Shown here: piece by piece, positions 8,024 through 14,749 of the stretch
Position numbering within the stretch: position 1 is the first letter of the stretch
How the letters are laid out: each line of letters opens with the position of its first letter
Origin: Microcaldota archaeon
Lineage (GTDB): Archaea > Micrarchaeota > Micrarchaeia > Anstonellales > Bilamarchaeaceae
Length of the DNA: 33,146 bases
NCBI GenBank assembly: GCA_018812715.1
Contig: JAHJCT010000021.1
Span: 1-33,146 of the forward strand
Direction: 5' to 3'
Translations under genes and position numbers: made by a program
Notes under the pieces: model-generated
What the model was told of the DNA's origin: nothing
Database searches by the model: none
Seen by the model: the letters and a program-made list of their open reading frames with translations, nothing else

Positions 8024-9337
8024 TTATCCTATAGTTATATTTTTTACACGTATGTGCGGTCCTCCATCACTTACAGGCATTTCCTGGCCAAATTTTCCAC
8101 ATAATCCAGGACTTGTTCCAAAATCCTTTCCAACAGATTCTACATTCTGTAATGTTTCTAAGATGTTTCCTGTTATTGTGACATCCCGCATTATTTTTCC
8201 TTTTTCTCCATTTTTTATATCGTAGGCCTCCTCTGCCTTAAACATGAACCCCCCTGAAAAAATATCTACGCTTCCACCCTTCATTCCTTTCAGATAAATT
8301 CCATCTTTTATACCAAAAACTTCATCAACTGTTGAATCTCCTGGCTGGAAATAGGTATTGCTCATTCTAACTACTGGTACTTCACTATAGCCATCTGCCC
8401 TTGCATGGCCATTTAATTCAGAACCAAGTAGTTTTGCTGTTTCCATAGAATTTAGAAAATGCTTCAGAACCCCTTTTTCTACGATTGTTGTTTTCTTTCC
8501 TTCCACACCCTCATCATCGTATTTGTAATATCCAAAATCCCAGGCACTCGGGTCATCAACTATATTAACGAGCTGATTTCCTATTTTCTGCCCTTTTTTA
8601 TTGGCAAGGACTGATTCTCTATCTATAACAGAATCTCCTTCTGTTGCATGCCCCACGGCCTCATGACAAAATACACCCGTCATTTCAGGGTCAAGCACTA
8701 CTGTGAATCTTCCTTTTGGAGGAAGAACTGCTTTCAAGAGCCTGAGGGCCTTTTCCTTTGAGTTTTTTGCAGTTTCGCTTATCTCAAGTTTACCAAATCC
8801 TTTTTTTGACCATGCACGTTCAGATCCTCTTTGGATAGTTTCTGCAGACTTAGCTATTGCAAGGCATGAAAGGTAGGTGTATGCAATTTCCTGATTTATG
8901 TCCGCCCCAAGTGAGCTGTAAAATTCTTTAGTAATTACCACATCGTTGCAAACTACCATTCTTGAGATTATATTTTTTTCTTTCATTTTTTTTGATGCAT
9001 TTACTAATCTTTTCACTTTTTCTTCTGAATCAACTGCTTCTGTTTTTTCCTTTATTCTTTTTTTCTCTGGTTTCGGCAATTTCAATTCTATGGACCCTTT
9101 TCTTAATTCTGTCAACCTCTCAGCTTTTTTCAAAAGGTCTTCTAGTTTTTTCCTATTAACCACGTTACTTGATGCAAATCCCCAGGATCCATTTTTCAAA
9201 ACTCGTACACTCATGCCTTCAGATAAACCAGCCAAATGTTTGATCTCTTCATCCTTTATTCGGACAAAAGATTCTTCGCTACGCTCTATTCTAAGCTCTG
9301 CATAGCCATATTTAGACAGTATCCTTTCGTATTCCAT
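8024..9337 (-). CDS. tldD: TldD-family metalloprotease
   Basis: A 437-residue TldD/PmbA-type zinc peptidase. The metal site HEAVGH (H225, E226, H230; HExxxH) is intact, followed by ATEGDSV and the conserved C-terminal segments LCGKFGQEMPVSDGGP and RVKNITIG. In bacteria TldD works with TldE/PmbA as a heterodimer that trims unfolded peptides in the cytosol. No TldE gene occurs in this window, so the partner is elsewhere or absent. The ATG at 9337 is preceded by AAGGGGAG, a good ribosome site. It is the third gene of an operon with the KaiC-like and Roadblock genes and is directly followed by the TctA-like gene. Confidence 0.93.
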   Translation of the reverse strand: MEYERILSKYGYAELRIERSEESFVRIKDEEIKHLAGLSEGMSVRVLKNGSWGFASSNVVNRKKLEDLLKKAERLTELRKGSIELKLPKPEKKRIKEKTEAVDSEEKVKRLVNASKKMKEKNIISRMVVCNDVVITKEFYSSLGADINQEIAYTYLSCLAIAKSAETIQRGSERAWSKKGFGKLEISETAKNSKEKALRLLKAVLPPKGRFTVVLDPEMTGVFCHEAVGHATEGDSVIDRESVLANKKGQKIGNQLVNIVDDPSAWDFGYYKYDDEGVEGKKTTIVEKGVLKHFLNSMETAKLLGSELNGHARADGYSEVPVVRMSNTYFQPGDSTVDEVFGIKDGIYLKGMKGGSVDIFSGGFMFKAEEAYDIKNGEKGKIMRDVTITGNILETLQNVESVGKDFGTSPGLCGKFGQEMPVSDGGPHIRVKNITIG

Positions 9338-9359
9338 AATCTCCCCTTATCTGGCTTCT

Positions 9360-9680
9360 CTATATGAGTGCCTTTGCTTTTTCAGCATATTCAAGGACTT
9401 CTTTCTTGCTTTCACGATTCTTTATCATGCCACAGAATATGTGATTATTCATCGGCACCATAACAAGAATAAGGCCCCCAAACGATACTTCCACTTCTTT
9501 TTGTTTATCATTCATCTTTTTCATAATAGCATCAGAGATATTGCAAATAGAAGCCAATAGACCTGCACTAAGATTGTTGAGTGCTATTGTAGAATGCACA
9601 ATTGTACCATCAACTTGAACGACAGCCGCTCCAATACCTTTCTCCTTCATTTCATTCAGAATAGCTTCAACTTCAGTCAT
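9360..9680 (-). CDS. Roadblock/LC7-domain protein
   Basis: A 106-residue single-domain protein with the Roadblock pattern: an N-terminal helix (MTEVEAILNEMKEKG), a strand pair IGAAVVQVDGTIVHSTI, a long central helix and the strands VEVSFGGLILVMVPMNNHIFCGMI. Such proteins form dimers and regulate small GTPases or NTPases in the cytosol. It begins eight bases after the KaiC-like gene and precedes tldD, so it may pair with the KaiC-like protein; that partnership is inference. Confidence 0.85.
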   Translation of the reverse strand: MTEVEAILNEMKEKGIGAAVVQVDGTIVHSTIALNNLSAGLLASICNISDAIMKKMNDKQKEVEVSFGGLILVMVPMNNHIFCGMIKNRESKKEVLEYAEKAKALI

Positions 9681-9688
9681 ATAATCAA

Positions 9689-10387
9689 CTACAGTACATT
9701 TATTCCGGCAGGCCCAAGCCTTATTGGTATGTCTATATTTATATCAGGTATATGCAGATTAAACTTCCCGCCTTTGTCCTCAATAGTGTATTTCTTGTCC
9801 ATACCTGTTTCTATTAGGCTAAGAACCTGCTTATCATGAACTCCTTCATCAATGAGATAGAGTGTTGTTGCATTGGCACTTTTCAGCCTTCCTGCAATTA
9901 CACTAAGGAATTTCCTCATTGAATCCTGAGAGTTGTAAAGTATGAATGTTGAAAGGGTATCAAAAACCACTCTCATCCTCTTCCCTGAGCTTCTTTTTAT
10001 CGCTTCATTAAGAGCAAGTGAGATGTCGTTTAGAGCACTTGGGCCGTCAATTACTGTGATATTTTCAGTGCTTTCTTTTTTCTGCCCAAGAGTAGCACTG
10101 TAACAGTCTATGAAATAAACCTTGCTCACGTCTATGCCTATTGTAGATGCTTTATTGATAATATCTTCTGGTGAAGCATTTCCACATATTATTGTAGTAG
10201 TTTCTGGTCCTGTACATCCACTAAAATGGTATGAAAATGCAGCCTTTTCCATGCCGCTTGGACCTATCAGAATTATATTTGCAGGGTTTCTATAACCCCC
10301 TTCCAATATCAAATCAAGATCAAGAATGCCAGTAGACAACCTGTTCTTTTTGAGAATAGGCATCTTCTCATCAACACCGAGTTCCAT
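9689..10387 (-). CDS. KaiC/RadA-like RecA-fold protein with degenerate Walker A
   Basis: A 232-residue RecA-superfamily protein. The opening RLSTGILDLDLILEGGYRNPANIILIGPSG is typical of archaeal KaiC-like proteins. The P-loop reads GPSGMEKA (G42 to A49): the usual G before K is Glu and the Thr/Ser after K is Ala, so ATP hydrolysis is probably impaired. The Walker B strand MRVVFDTLS and the later strand TTLYLIDEG remain. The frame is open to a GTG at 10396, but the ATG at 10387 sits 26 bases from a TATA box and was chosen as a leaderless start. It heads the operon with the Roadblock, tldD and TctA-like genes, suggesting a signalling or scaffold role. Confidence 0.82.
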   Translation of the reverse strand: MELGVDEKMPILKKNRLSTGILDLDLILEGGYRNPANIILIGPSGMEKAAFSYHFSGCTGPETTTIICGNASPEDIINKASTIGIDVSKVYFIDCYSATLGQKKESTENITVIDGPSALNDISLALNEAIKRSSGKRMRVVFDTLSTFILYNSQDSMRKFLSVIAGRLKSANATTLYLIDEGVHDKQVLSLIETGMDKKYTIEDKGGKFNLHIPDINIDIPIRLGPAGINVL

Positions 10388-10407
10388 GGGTATCACTAGT
10401 ATTAAAA

Positions 10408-10417
10408 CTTTTATAAA
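10408..10417 (-). promoter_or_regulatory. TATA box for the KaiC-like operon
   Basis: On the minus strand this reads TTTATAAAAG, a strong archaeal TATA box, centred about 26 bases before the ATG at 10387. That spacing predicts a leaderless transcript starting at or next to the start codon, and it is the reason to prefer that ATG over the upstream GTG. Confidence 0.65.
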
Positions 10418-10423
10418 CCTCTG

Positions 10424-10855
10424 CTATTGTTTAATTAATTTTCTTATGAATACCAAAAATCCTTCCGCCGTTTTAATTGCACTTTCAGCCTCTGCCCGTT
10501 GGATTTCCTTTATGTTTGTTTCGTCGTCACCATAGATTATCTTGTGCCTTGTTGTCCTTAGCACATTTAGTTCATTGATGTATTTCATTTCTACAGTATT
10601 TCTGTATCTTTCTCTCAAATATTCACATACTACATAATGGTTCCTTTCCTTAAACCCATCTTTGAAGAGCAGGGCTCTTGCTGTGTGAAACATCGCAGTA
10701 TAGGCACTTACAACTGCATTATCGTATATTTCCACACCTAATTCTACCTTTGCTTTTTCTATTTTGTTCTCTGCCAATATTATTGATTTTTCAGCTTTTT
10801 TCAGGTCTGGCCTTGTTTTTATCAGCTGCCCCTCTCTAATCAAATCCTCTATCAT
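10424..10855 (-). CDS. HEPN-domain protein (UPF0332-like), putative toxin of a HEPN/MNT pair
   Basis: A 143-residue all-helical protein. The conserved core AVVSAYTAMFHTARALLFKDGFKERNHY is characteristic of UPF0332-type HEPN proteins. The motif region reads VLRTTRHKIIYGDD, an Arg/His pair comparable to the HEPN RNase motif, but not the RX4HXY form of HepT. Its ATG overlaps the stop of the upstream wHTH-nucleotidyltransferase gene (ATGA), the usual layout for this toxin-antitoxin type. It is paralogous to the broken HEPN gene at 20977-21392. HEPN toxins generally act as RNases in the cytosol; the target here is unknown. Confidence 0.8.
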   Translation of the reverse strand: MIEDLIREGQLIKTRPDLKKAEKSIILAENKIEKAKVELGVEIYDNAVVSAYTAMFHTARALLFKDGFKERNHYVVCEYLRERYRNTVEMKYINELNVLRTTRHKIIYGDDETNIKEIQRAEAESAIKTAEGFLVFIRKLIKQ

Positions 10856-11403
10856 AACACCACTGGTTTTTCTCCATACAGTGCTATTGAATCAACTATC
10901 ACATGTTCATAGAATATTTTATCTTCACTGGCCTTTACTCTCCATTCTTGAGGCGAATAAATGCTTATGTTAACCTCTCTTTTAGTTCCATGGGCTGCTA
11001 CTGCTATCACTTTTTTCCCTTTCATATCTGTATCTGCTATTACCAGAATATCAATATCGCTATTTTTATCATCCTTTCCAATGGCAACACTGCCATAAAG
11101 TATTATATTGAGTATACTTCTTTCTGTTTCCAATATCATTTTAACTACATTTTCTATTTCTTCTAAAGAGAACAGAATCTTCCACTGCCTTGCAATGTAA
11201 TTATCAAGATTGGCCTGATACTGGTATGTTCTCCCTATCTTCTCCAGTTTTACCAGATCTTTTTTATACATAAACTCTAATGCATATCTACTTGCATTGA
11301 CGCTTAATCCAGTAATTCTTGCTAATTCTCTTATTGAGAATCTTTTTGTTGGATTACATAATACGTGTTCTATTACTCTTATAATTGCGTATTTGTTGAG
11401 CAT
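10852..11403 (-). CDS. wHTH-fused minimal nucleotidyltransferase, putative antitoxin
   Basis: The 183-residue protein has two parts. Residues about 1-65 form a winged helix (FSIRELARITGLSVNASRYALEF then a wing GRTYQYQA). Residues about 95-180 form a minimal nucleotidyltransferase with GSVAIGKDDKNSDID (G104-S105, D116 and D118; GSX10DXD). The fusion suggests it both binds DNA at its own promoter and modifies or neutralises the HEPN partner, as known for MntA-type antitoxins. The start codon is 26 bases from a palindromic TATA box, so the mRNA is probably leaderless. The same fusion occurs at 20420-20980. Confidence 0.85.
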   Translation of the reverse strand: MLNKYAIIRVIEHVLCNPTKRFSIRELARITGLSVNASRYALEFMYKKDLVKLEKIGRTYQYQANLDNYIARQWKILFSLEEIENVVKMILETERSILNIILYGSVAIGKDDKNSDIDILVIADTDMKGKKVIAVAAHGTKREVNISIYSPQEWRVKASEDKIFYEHVIVDSIALYGEKPVVL

Positions 11404-11423
11404 ATTGTTGATATTACATGTGT

Positions 11424-11435
11424 ACTTTATAAAGT
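11424..11435 (-). promoter_or_regulatory. Palindromic TATA box/operator of the wHTH-MNT/HEPN pair, proximal copy
   Basis: ACTTTATAAAGT is a perfect 12-bp palindrome, centred 26 bases before the ATG at 11403, so it should be the TATA element of a leaderless transcript. The enclosing sequence (11415-11438, TACATG then TACTTTATAAAGTTTT) recurs 48 bases upstream. Because the box is symmetric, it is also a plausible binding site for the dimeric winged-helix antitoxin. Confidence 0.6.
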
Positions 11436-11471
11436 TTTCTTTTTATTAAAAACTTTTAAAAAAATACATGT

Positions 11472-11483
11472 ACTTTATAAAGT
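11472..11483 (-). promoter_or_regulatory. Second copy of the palindromic TATA/operator element
   Basis: The same 12-bp palindrome as at 11424-11435, with the same flanks TACATG and TTTT (11465-11486) but without the extra TG between them. The overlapping TACATGTA (11465-11472) is itself palindromic. It could be an upstream operator, an alternative promoter, or a remnant of a duplication. Confidence 0.5.
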
Positions 11484-11548
11484 TTTAATCTCTTCTCATC
11501 AACAATAAACATCTGCTCTTTTCAGAAAAATAAAATATAAGGAAAAAA

Positions 11549-11902
11549 TTAGCAGGAAACCGTAACTCCGCCACCAGTTCCTATAATCGCTTGGACAATT
11601 GTTGGTGTTACTATGTATATAACAGCTCCAATAATTGCACCAGTAAGCATTGCAGTAGCCCATACACTTGCTCTTGCCCTTGTTTCAGCACCAAGAAGCT
11701 GGCCAATTGCATAAGTGGCACCAGCAAGCAAAATCATAAGCATAATTCCAAGCCCAAGGAAATTCTTAGCTATCAGACAAAAACTTACCAATGCATTTGA
11801 TAAGTTTGTACTTGGATCTGCAAAAGATACTGAAATCAGTAATATTATCGCCAATATTCCTATTCTATTAATTCTAGCCATACGACTAATCACCTTTATC
11901 AT
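11549..11902 (-). CDS. Small secreted/membrane protein with two TM helices, VirB2/TrbC pilin-like
   Basis: A 117-residue protein starting at 11902; an internal ATG at 11881 (MARINRIGILAI) would give 110. It has a signal-peptide-like first segment ending SVSFADPS. Two hydrophobic helices follow (FLGLGIMLMILLAGATYAIGQ and MLTGAIIGAVIYIVTPTIVQ), joined by a short basic loop AETRARAS. This topology resembles VirB2/TrbC pilin subunits, and similar proteins are common in DPANN genomes. There are no secretion ATPases nearby, so a pilin role is inference. The lone C-terminal Cys is unexplained. It is transcribed away from the GT-C gene from a shared A+T-rich gap. Confidence 0.7.
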   Translation of the reverse strand: MIKVISRMARINRIGILAIILLISVSFADPSTNLSNALVSFCLIAKNFLGLGIMLMILLAGATYAIGQLLGAETRARASVWATAMLTGAIIGAVIYIVTPTIVQAIIGTGGGVTVSC

Positions 11903-11927
11903 ACACTTTTGCTTCTATAAGTTAATG

Positions 11928-11936
11928 TTTAAAAAG
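11928..11936 (+). promoter_or_regulatory. TATA box for the GT-C/GT2 pair, in a divergent promoter region
   Basis: TTTAAAAAG is centred 27 bases before the ATG at 11959, consistent with a leaderless start. The gap is shared with the divergent small membrane-protein gene. On the minus strand the same A+T core lies about 30 bases from the ATG at 11902, so it could serve both directions. Confidence 0.5.
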
Positions 11937-11958
11937 ATTTGTTAAAGTCGTAAATACA

Positions 11959-13440
11959 ATGTTTTCACTTAAACTGCCGCAGAAGGAGTCCAACCTCCTC
12001 TTATTACTTCTTGTAGTATATCTTCTCACCCGTATTCCTTTGCTTTTTTACCTTCCTTTTGTGCAAGATGAGGCTCTTTATGCAATAATGATTGAAGAGC
12101 AGAAAGATGGTTTCACTTTAATTCCTACATTTTTGAATTATCAGGTAAGCTGGAAGCCTCCCCTCTTTTTCTGGGTCTATTCTATATTCCCTGAGCTTCC
12201 CATTCAATTAGAGGCAAATTATCGTTTTCCATCCTTTCTTTTTGGTTTTCTTTCAATTCCATTTCTATATTATTTTTTCCGTAATTGTAATATTAGTAAG
12301 AACCTCAGCTTCTTTTCAGTACTGATATTTCTCTGTTCTTTTATTACAATGTATGGCCAGACGGCAATCCTTACTGATTCTATGCTTTTTTTCCTGATTT
12401 GTGCTTCTCTTTTTGTTTATAGTGAAGAGAACTTAGGAGACTGGCGTTTTCTATTAGCTGGCCTGCTTGCATTTGCTGCTTTTTTCGTAAAATTAGTGAT
12501 AGCCTTTATGATTCCTATTCTTGCTATAGCATATTTTTATGATAAAAGAAAAACGCTAAAGAAACCACTATTTCTACTTTCTTTACTGGCAGTGCCTTTA
12601 GCATTTCTTCTTAATTATATTCTCTTTGCTGATCTTGCAACTGAATTTTATGAGGGCAACATCCTATCGCATCTTTTACACCCAACTGGTCTTTTGGGTC
12701 AAGTGGCAAATTTTGTTGGTGCTTTCAATATTTTTCTGGAAGGGGCAATAATATGGTTTGCCCTTTCTTTATTCGGACTTTGGAAACATTGGAAAGAAAA
12801 TAAAGTAATGACCTGCTGGTTTGCATTAAGCATTTTCCCTCTTTTAACTGGCTTTTTTATGGCATGGTATTTCCTTCCAATTATGCCTGCCGTGACATAT
12901 TTTGCAGGAATGGCACTTCTTAAATGGGACGGCAAAGAGAGAATTGATACCTTTTTTGCACTTTTCTTTGGTGCCACTCTTCTCATAAGTCTCTATGGTG
13001 CATTTTTCTTTACTTATGTTTCTTATCATGACGCATTTACCCCTCAAAAAGAAGCGGGCCTGTTAATTTCAGGAAAAGAGAATGTAGCTATAATAGGTAC
13101 ATACACTCCAGGTGTATTGGCCTATAAAATGCTCTCAGAGAAAAAGTCACTCGGAGCACCGCTTGATGTTGGTTGGATATTGTATGTTGACATAAATCAA
13201 TCTTATGTTTCCGATTTTGCTGTTGATTATTATTCTGACAAATATAATGTTGTGGATGGTTCGTTTAGTGGCATTTTTACAAGCCCAGGCATATATCGGA
13301 AAGATACTAATATTTCATCATTTGATTATATTGTGGTTGTAGGGCCGTATATGCTTGAAGAGTATGAACTTCTTTACAACAGCTCTGAAAATTACCCCAA
13401 TATGTCTGCCAAGGAAATAAAGATCTATAAAAGTGATTAA
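11959..13440 (+). CDS. GT-C family integral membrane glycosyltransferase (PMT/ArnT-like)
   Basis: A 493-residue protein with about ten or more membrane helices and a soluble C-terminal part. Just after the first helix is FVQDEALYAIMIEE (D37-E38), the acidic loop motif of GT-C enzymes. It is followed by QVSWKPPLFFW, very like ArnT/PMT relatives. These enzymes use a polyprenyl-phosphate sugar and act on the outer face of the membrane. The next gene, directly abutting, is a GT2 enzyme that could make that lipid-linked donor. The C-terminal region (ENVAIIGTYTPGVLAYKML onward) is a predicted extracytoplasmic alpha/beta domain. The acceptor is unknown; surface proteins or lipids are likely. Confidence 0.82.
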   Translation: MFSLKLPQKESNLLLLLLVVYLLTRIPLLFYLPFVQDEALYAIMIEEQKDGFTLIPTFLNYQVSWKPPLFFWVYSIFPELPIQLEANYRFPSFLFGFLSIPFLYYFFRNCNISKNLSFFSVLIFLCSFITMYGQTAILTDSMLFFLICASLFVYSEENLGDWRFLLAGLLAFAAFFVKLVIAFMIPILAIAYFYDKRKTLKKPLFLLSLLAVPLAFLLNYILFADLATEFYEGNILSHLLHPTGLLGQVANFVGAFNIFLEGAIIWFALSLFGLWKHWKENKVMTCWFALSIFPLLTGFFMAWYFLPIMPAVTYFAGMALLKWDGKERIDTFFALFFGATLLISLYGAFFFTYVSYHDAFTPQKEAGLLISGKENVAIIGTYTPGVLAYKMLSEKKSLGAPLDVGWILYVDINQSYVSDFAVDYYSDKYNVVDGSFSGIFTSPGIYRKDTNISSFDYIVVVGPYMLEEYELLYNSSENYPNMSAKEIKIYKSD

Positions 13441-14109
13441 ATGCTCTCGATAATTATCCCAACATATAATGAAAGCAACAATATTTTTCTGCTTATAGAA
13501 ATGCTTGAGGAAGAACTTTCTCTAAAACATGAAATAATTGTTGTTGATGATAATTCTCCTGATGGGACTGCAACTATCGTGAAACAACTCTCAAAAAAAT
13601 ATGATAATATCAAATTGGTTCAACGAAAGAAAAAAGAAGGCCTTTCAAGTGCAATCGTTGCTGGGGTTACTATTGCAAGTGGTGATATCCTCGTTATGGA
13701 TGCTGATTTATCCCATCCACCAAACGTCATTCCTTCAATGCTTTCGGCACTCAATAAATCTGATCTTGTAATAGGAAGTAGAATGCTTAAGGAAGCCGGA
13801 GTAGAGAACTGGCCTTTTCATAGAAAATTAATTTCCAAAGGTGCTGAACTCCTTGCCCGTATTTTACTAGGAGTAAACAGTTCTGATCCATTGAGTGGCT
13901 TTTTTGCAATAAAAAAAGATATCTTCAAAAAAACCAAGATCAGAACAAAAGGCTACAAAATCCTTCTCAATATTCTGGCAGATAACCCCAATCTTAATGT
14001 GAAAGAAGTCCCATATACATTCAAAGATAGACATGCAGGAAAAACAAAATTGAATTATAGTGAAATTCTAAATTTTCTTTTTGATATCGTCAGAATAAAA
14101 TTCAGCTAA
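13441..14109 (+). CDS. GT2 glycosyltransferase, dolichyl-phosphate-mannose synthase-like
   Basis: A 222-residue soluble GT-A enzyme of the DPM1 type. Motifs in order are IIPTYNES, the nucleotide-binding VVDDNSPDGT (D36-D37), the metal-binding DADLSHPP (D87-A-D89), VIGSRM, DPLSGFFA and KGYKILL. It would transfer a sugar from a nucleotide donor to a polyprenyl phosphate on the cytosolic face. There is no C-terminal membrane segment. It starts in the base after the upstream stop, so it forms a two-gene unit with the GT-C gene. Its last 8 bases overlap the convergent methyltransferase gene. Confidence 0.9.
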   Translation: MLSIIIPTYNESNNIFLLIEMLEEELSLKHEIIVVDDNSPDGTATIVKQLSKKYDNIKLVQRKKKEGLSSAIVAGVTIASGDILVMDADLSHPPNVIPSMLSALNKSDLVIGSRMLKEAGVENWPFHRKLISKGAELLARILLGVNSSDPLSGFFAIKKDIFKKTKIRTKGYKILLNILADNPNLNVKEVPYTFKDRHAGKTKLNYSEILNFLFDIVRIKFS

Positions 14110-14749
14110 CTTTTTGTGCAATTATTCCTATGTTGAGAATTGTGATATTTTTTTCAATTATTTTAAATCCATTTGTCTTGAGCAAATCCTCTAACTTTTT
14201 TACTGAAAAATGTTGTATGTGGCCACAATTATTTCTATAATATTCATTGCCTAAGATATTGCCTCTGATGAAACATCCTATTCCAAAAAGTATCTTCCAA
14301 GGGCTAAATGTTGTATCAAGAGGTACTGTCACTATCAAGATCCCGCTTTTTTTCAGAACTCTCCAGCTTTCATGTATGGTTTTTTCTGGCCCAACCAGAT
14401 GCTCTAGCACTTCTGAGATGATTACAAAATCAAAACTCTCATCCTTAACTGGTAGTTTATCAATCAAATTTCCAATTACAGCATTTTTCAGATATCCCTT
14501 GCTTTTACCATATTCAAGCATCTTTTCATTTATGTCTAATCCTGTTACTGGTAATTTGCAACTATTCCAACTAGAGCTTCCACATCCAATATCTAAAATT
14601 TTCATTCTTTTTTTGAATCTTGGAGTTATGAACTTTCTGATCTTTTCATACCTGTTTCTATGGTAATATCTGGTAAGAGGGTTGGCTCTATTCAAGCTAT
14701 CCTCATAAAATTTCCCGGGTATCTCGCTATACAGTTCTTCTCTTTTCAT
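14102..14749 (-). CDS. Class I SAM-dependent methyltransferase
   Basis: A 215-residue protein with a Rossmann methyltransferase core. The SAM loop MKILDIGCGSSSW is near 49-61, the acidic strand end is VTGLDINEKML, and the motif-IV region is FDFVIISEVLEHL with the following helix. The downstream VLKKSGILIVTVP is typical of Methyltransf_11-type enzymes. The substrate cannot be read from the sequence. Placement at the end of a glycosylation operon suggests a sugar or lipid-linked glycan. Its ATG overlaps the stop of the upstream membrane-protein gene (ATGA). The N-terminal segment (EELYSEIPGKFYEDSLN) resembles methyltransferases in polysaccharide loci. Confidence 0.85.
   Translation of the reverse strand: MKREELYSEIPGKFYEDSLNRANPLTRYYHRNRYEKIRKFITPRFKKRMKILDIGCGSSSWNSCKLPVTGLDINEKMLEYGKSKGYLKNAVIGNLIDKLPVKDESFDFVIISEVLEHLVGPEKTIHESWRVLKKSGILIVTVPLDTTFSPWKILFGIGCFIRGNILGNEYYRNNCGHIQHFSVKKLEDLLKTNGFKIIEKNITILNIGIIAQKVS

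Noticed and set aside
8946-9305. Plus-strand open frames within tldD
   Set aside because: Phe/Ser/Leu-rich antisense shadows of the Lys/Glu-rich tldD coding strand.
10388-10396. GTG start for the KaiC-like gene
   Set aside because: The TATA box spacing predicts transcription starting at about 10387, which is the ATG, so the GTG would lie upstream of the mRNA.
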